From Veronia pacifica (lineage in GTDB: Bacteria; Pseudomonadota; Gammaproteobacteria; Enterobacterales; Vibrionaceae), in assembly GCF_001707825.1 (NCBI RefSeq), contig NZ_LYBM01000001.1:124001-188000 (forward strand): a stretch of DNA of 64,000 nucleotides, given 5' to 3'. Shown here piece by piece: positions 61,310 through 64,000 of this stretch. Position 1 is the first letter of the stretch, and each line of letters begins with the position of its first letter. The position numbers were made by a program, and so were the translations under genes. The notes under the pieces were generated by a model. The model searched no databases. It saw only the letters and a list, made by a program, of their open reading frames with translations, and was not told the DNA's origin.

Positions 61310-63289
61310 TCAGAACGCCTGTCGTTGACGAATTGAAAAGAGAAGGATAATGAAGTAGATACCACCGATTATCGATACGACAGTGCCAGCAGCAACCTGA
61401 GCAGGATAAGCAATGATCTGGCCGATGAAGTCAGCGCCAAGTAAAAGAAGAGCACCAACCAGTGTAGCGGTAATGAGCTGGCTTACTGCGCCTCTTGCTC
61501 CAAGAATGACGGCGATATGGGGTGACAGTAATCCGACAAATGCCACAGGCCCCATTGTTGTGGTAACGATTGCACAGAGAGCGCCTGTGATGCTGAGTAA
61601 AATGACAAAGGCGAATGAAACATTGAGCCCCCTTGCTGATGCGAACTGTCGGCCGGTTGAAATTAAGGTTAACCATCTCGACAACAGTATTGAAATAATG
61701 ACGAGCAATAGCACGCCAACGGCCAGGAAAAGCGCAGAGTCTGACGTTACCCGGTAGGTCGATCCGGCCAGCCAGCCAAGAAGGACAAATTTTCCCTCCC
61801 CAGCCCGACTTAATGAGTAATGCACCACGGCATCCAGCATCGCGGCCAATGATATTCCTGAAAGGATGAGCATCGAAGGTGAATACTGGTGTTTTCGTCC
61901 GAGCAACAGAAGAAATACCAGCACCAGAATACTGCCGACCAACGCAATCCAAGGGCTGATCTCGTGAACCGAGATACCGAACAGTAAATTGCCCAGGACA
62001 AGTGCAAGCACAGCACCTGCCGATACACCAAGGATATCCGGGCTCGCCAGTGGGTTATAGACCAAGCGTTGGAGAATAACGCCAGCCGCTGCCAAACCTG
62101 CACCTGCACTGAGTGCCGTTACGATTCTTGGCCATCGAATGGACCAGGCAAAATCATCCGGTAACTGCCAGATATTGGTCTGCTCAGAGGGATGGAAGCA
62201 TGAGGAGACAACGACAAGGACTGCCAGACCTGCTATCAGAGCCGGAATCGCAATGGGGGAGGGCACATTTCTCCCTGAAGGTAAAACCAGAGACAATCTG
62301 TCTTGCGGCGATATTTTCTTCAGGGAGAGATAAATTAAGGCTGGCGCTCCTACCATTGCTGTCACCGTGCCAGTCGGAATGATATCCAGCGACCATTGAC
62401 TGAGATATACGGCCAGAGAGTCGGCAAGCATTAACAAAATAATGCCAATGATCCCGCTGGTAACCAGCTCACTTCTCGCCGAGGTGAAACCTAGATAGCG
62501 ACTGATATTCGGTGCAATTAATCCAACAAAACTGATCACACCGACTGCCGTGATAGAAACAGATACCAGCCAGACACCGATAAAACTGAGCAGGGTATAG
62601 GTAAGGCCGAGATTAAGTCCCCGGCCTGATGCTGCGTCTCCGCCAATTTTCAACAGTGTCAGCAAACGAGGAGCGAAGAGTATTATCAGAAAAACCGGCC
62701 ACAGCTTGGGGAGTAGCCAGTAAAACCACTCCCAGCTGTTTTGGGTCAGATCACCCGCCCCCCAGATAAACAGGTTCATCGCATATTGCTGATTGAGCAA
62801 AATAATCGATGTCGCCAGTGCACCGAGCAACAGATTGACTGCCATACCAGCCAGAATCAGAGTAAGCCCTGCTAGGTTTCGGATACCAACGATGGTGACG
62901 ACCAGCACCATGGCGACCAGCCCGCCGGCCATTGCCGCAAATGCAGAAAAGGTTCCTGTGAGATGTGGCGCGAAGACATTGATGATAACCAAGGCTAGCC
63001 AAGCCCCGGAGGACGTACCTAAGGTAAGTGGCGACACCATATGATTCTGCGTCAATTGCTGGAACAGGCTGCCAACCAGCCCCAGCGTTGCGCCAACGAT
63101 GGCGGCCATCAAACAACGCGGTAAGCTCGCATCTGACAATGTCAGCCATTCAAAACTGTCTTTATCTATTGTGCCGTTTAGGATGCTGCTTGTCAGGGGC
63201 CAGAGTAAGCCAAACTGACTTTGATTTACCCCCAGTTGCAAAGCAAAAGATAAACACGCTACTGCGATTAACCAAAACCATACTCTCAC
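61310..63289 (-). CDS. fhuB: FhuB-like ferric-hydroxamate ABC permease
   Basis: 659-residue inner-membrane permease made of two fused FecCD-type halves (about 1-330 and 335-659), each with the FecCD block GAALGLVG.../GAGLAAAGVILQRLVYNPLASPDILGVSAGAVLAL and GLIAPNISRYLGF/GLLSPHIAVILG. It imports ferric hydroxamates from the binding protein. It starts with GTG 63289 in GTGA overlap with the fhuD stop. The ATPase (FhuC) is not in the window and may lie beyond the right edge. Confidence 0.93.
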   Translation of the reverse strand: MRVWFWLIAVACLSFALQLGVNQSQFGLLWPLTSSILNGTIDKDSFEWLTLSDASLPRCLMAAIVGATLGLVGSLFQQLTQNHMVSPLTLGTSSGAWLALVIINVFAPHLTGTFSAFAAMAGGLVAMVLVVTIVGIRNLAGLTLILAGMAVNLLLGALATSIILLNQQYAMNLFIWGAGDLTQNSWEWFYWLLPKLWPVFLIILFAPRLLTLLKIGGDAASGRGLNLGLTYTLLSFIGVWLVSVSITAVGVISFVGLIAPNISRYLGFTSARSELVTSGIIGIILLMLADSLAVYLSQWSLDIIPTGTVTAMVGAPALIYLSLKKISPQDRLSLVLPSGRNVPSPIAIPALIAGLAVLVVVSSCFHPSEQTNIWQLPDDFAWSIRWPRIVTALSAGAGLAAAGVILQRLVYNPLASPDILGVSAGAVLALVLGNLLFGISVHEISPWIALVGSILVLVFLLLLGRKHQYSPSMLILSGISLAAMLDAVVHYSLSRAGEGKFVLLGWLAGSTYRVTSDSALFLAVGVLLLVIISILLSRWLTLISTGRQFASARGLNVSFAFVILLSITGALCAIVTTTMGPVAFVGLLSPHIAVILGARGAVSQLITATLVGALLLLGADFIGQIIAYPAQVAAGTVVSIIGGIYFIILLFSIRQRQAF

Positions 63290-64000
63290 TGGACGCTCGC
63301 CAAGTTTAAGAGGCTTGCGGTGATTGCCTCAGCATTATAAAGCACTGACATCGCACCCCCGTAACTCCATGTAGATTCAATGTCTGTTACTCTTTTATTT
63401 CTTACAAACGGCATAGCCCGCCACACCACAGAGCGTTCAAGCTTAGCCTTGTGATTAAAGGGCTGAAAATACATGGCAATACCATTTTTGATATGTCTCA
63501 GGTCAGTGACCCCCTTTTGAGTAACTCCCCACTGCGACGCAGGCTGTGGCATCGCATTTTCAAACCCCATATAACGGAGGACATACTCAGGAATAGAATT
63601 CTTGCCATAGATGTACACCGAAGTTTCACTGGCGAAGCGGAAAGTGGTGACCAAGGGCTTATCGCCGGGAAACGCAATGTCCAGTTGCTCTTTCAGTTCG
63701 TCCATGCGTTCGGAAATCAACGCCAGCTTCTTGTCCGCAACAGCCTCTTTACCCAGAACCTGTGCAATTTGTCTGAAGCTTTGAAACGCAGCACTGATGT
63801 TGTCATGTTTTTCACTGTAGGTTTGATAAAACAGTACAGGTGCGATTTCAGACAGCCGCTCGAAAAGGTCTTTTTGAGGAGACGCGATAAGGATGACATC
63901 GGGTTTAAGTTCAGCCAGCAGTTCATAATTCGGCTCAGACCGGGTACCTATGTCGCGGACGTCACTGGGAACAGCAGGTTTCACTACCCATTCCTGATAT
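63286..64000 (-). CDS. fhuD: FhuD-like ferric-hydroxamate binding protein, partial
   Basis: The open frame runs off the window end (codons YQEWVVKPAV are readable before residue M of the internal start at 63984). The visible part matches FhuD: RDIGTRSEPNYELLAELKPD, then VLFYQTYSEKHD, then the C-terminal WRAMPFVRNKRVTDIESTWSYGGAMSVLYNAEAI. Periplasmic (or lipoprotein) binding protein that hands ferric hydroxamate to FhuB. The N terminus and signal sequence are beyond the window. Confidence 0.88.
   Translation of the reverse strand, partial: YQEWVVKPAVPSDVRDIGTRSEPNYELLAELKPDVILIASPQKDLFERLSEIAPVLFYQTYSEKHDNISAAFQSFRQIAQVLGKEAVADKKLALISERMDELKEQLDIAFPGDKPLVTTFRFASETSVYIYGKNSIPEYVLRYMGFENAMPQPASQWGVTQKGVTDLRHIKNGIAMYFQPFNHKAKLERSVVWRAMPFVRNKRVTDIESTWSYGGAMSVLYNAEAITASLLNLASVQ

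Noticed and set aside
1-64000. tRNA or rRNA genes
   Set aside because: No cloverleaf-like or rRNA-like stretch was recognised by eye; a covariance-model search was not possible.

Overview
The window is part of the second chromosome (chromosome II) of a member of the Vibrionaceae. The evidence is a full-length RctB initiator (2012-3988), an oriII-type origin with ATGATCA iterons and a DnaA box (3989-5293), chromosome-II type ParA/ParB (5294-7473) and parS2-type centromere sites (TTTACANTGTAAA). The genus cannot be fixed from the sequence alone; gene content (putAP, pdxH, lapDG, TRAP transporter, integron cassettes) fits a marine Vibrio/Photobacterium/Grimontia-like organism.

Layout. 1-2000: EamA exporter and a divergent AraC regulator. 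2000-9900: replication and segregation module (rctB, oriII, parA, parB), tmcA, and a cluster of three parS2 sites. 10000-19150: c-di-GMP adhesin control pair lapD/lapG, pdxH, a three-gene TRAP transporter, and an exported coiled-coil/PEGA/FGE-like protein. 19150-19760: a second, origin-distal cluster of RctB-type iterons. 19760-26270: proline catabolism (AraC regulator, PutA, a detached PutA C-terminal domain, PutP). 26400-35400: small metabolic and stress genes, including Zur-type ribosomal protein paralogues L31B/L36B, a frameshifted SMR transporter and a Cys/Met-type PLP lyase. 35700-39010: a type 2 isoleucyl-tRNA synthetase preceded by what looks like an isoleucine-rich leader-peptide attenuator. 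39300-42900: Lrp regulator, diaminopropionate ammonia-lyase and small enzymes. 43170-46200: a run of integron gene cassettes with attC-like sites and no integrase in view.

46280-64000 is an iron-acquisition island for a hydroxamate (NIS) siderophore of the bisucaberin/desferrioxamine type. It holds a TonB receptor, a PLP decarboxylase, an amine N-hydroxylase, an acyltransferase-IucA/IucC fusion synthetase, an MFS exporter, a FhuF-like reductase, FhuB and FhuD (fhuD cut by the window end). A Fur box precedes an exported cupin at its edge. Unusual additions are a cytoplasmic penicillin-acylase-like Ntn hydrolase fused to a second copy of the siderophore acyltransferase domain, and an integral-membrane acyltransferase at the operon end. 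The inferred route is decarboxylate the amino acid, N-hydroxylate the diamine, N-acylate, condense with the synthetase, export, re-import through TonB receptor/FhuD/FhuB, and reduce. The acylase-acyltransferase fusion is the least explained part and may edit or exchange acyl groups. The left half of the island (about 49.2-55.8 kb) is clearly more AT-rich than its surroundings, consistent with horizontal acquisition.
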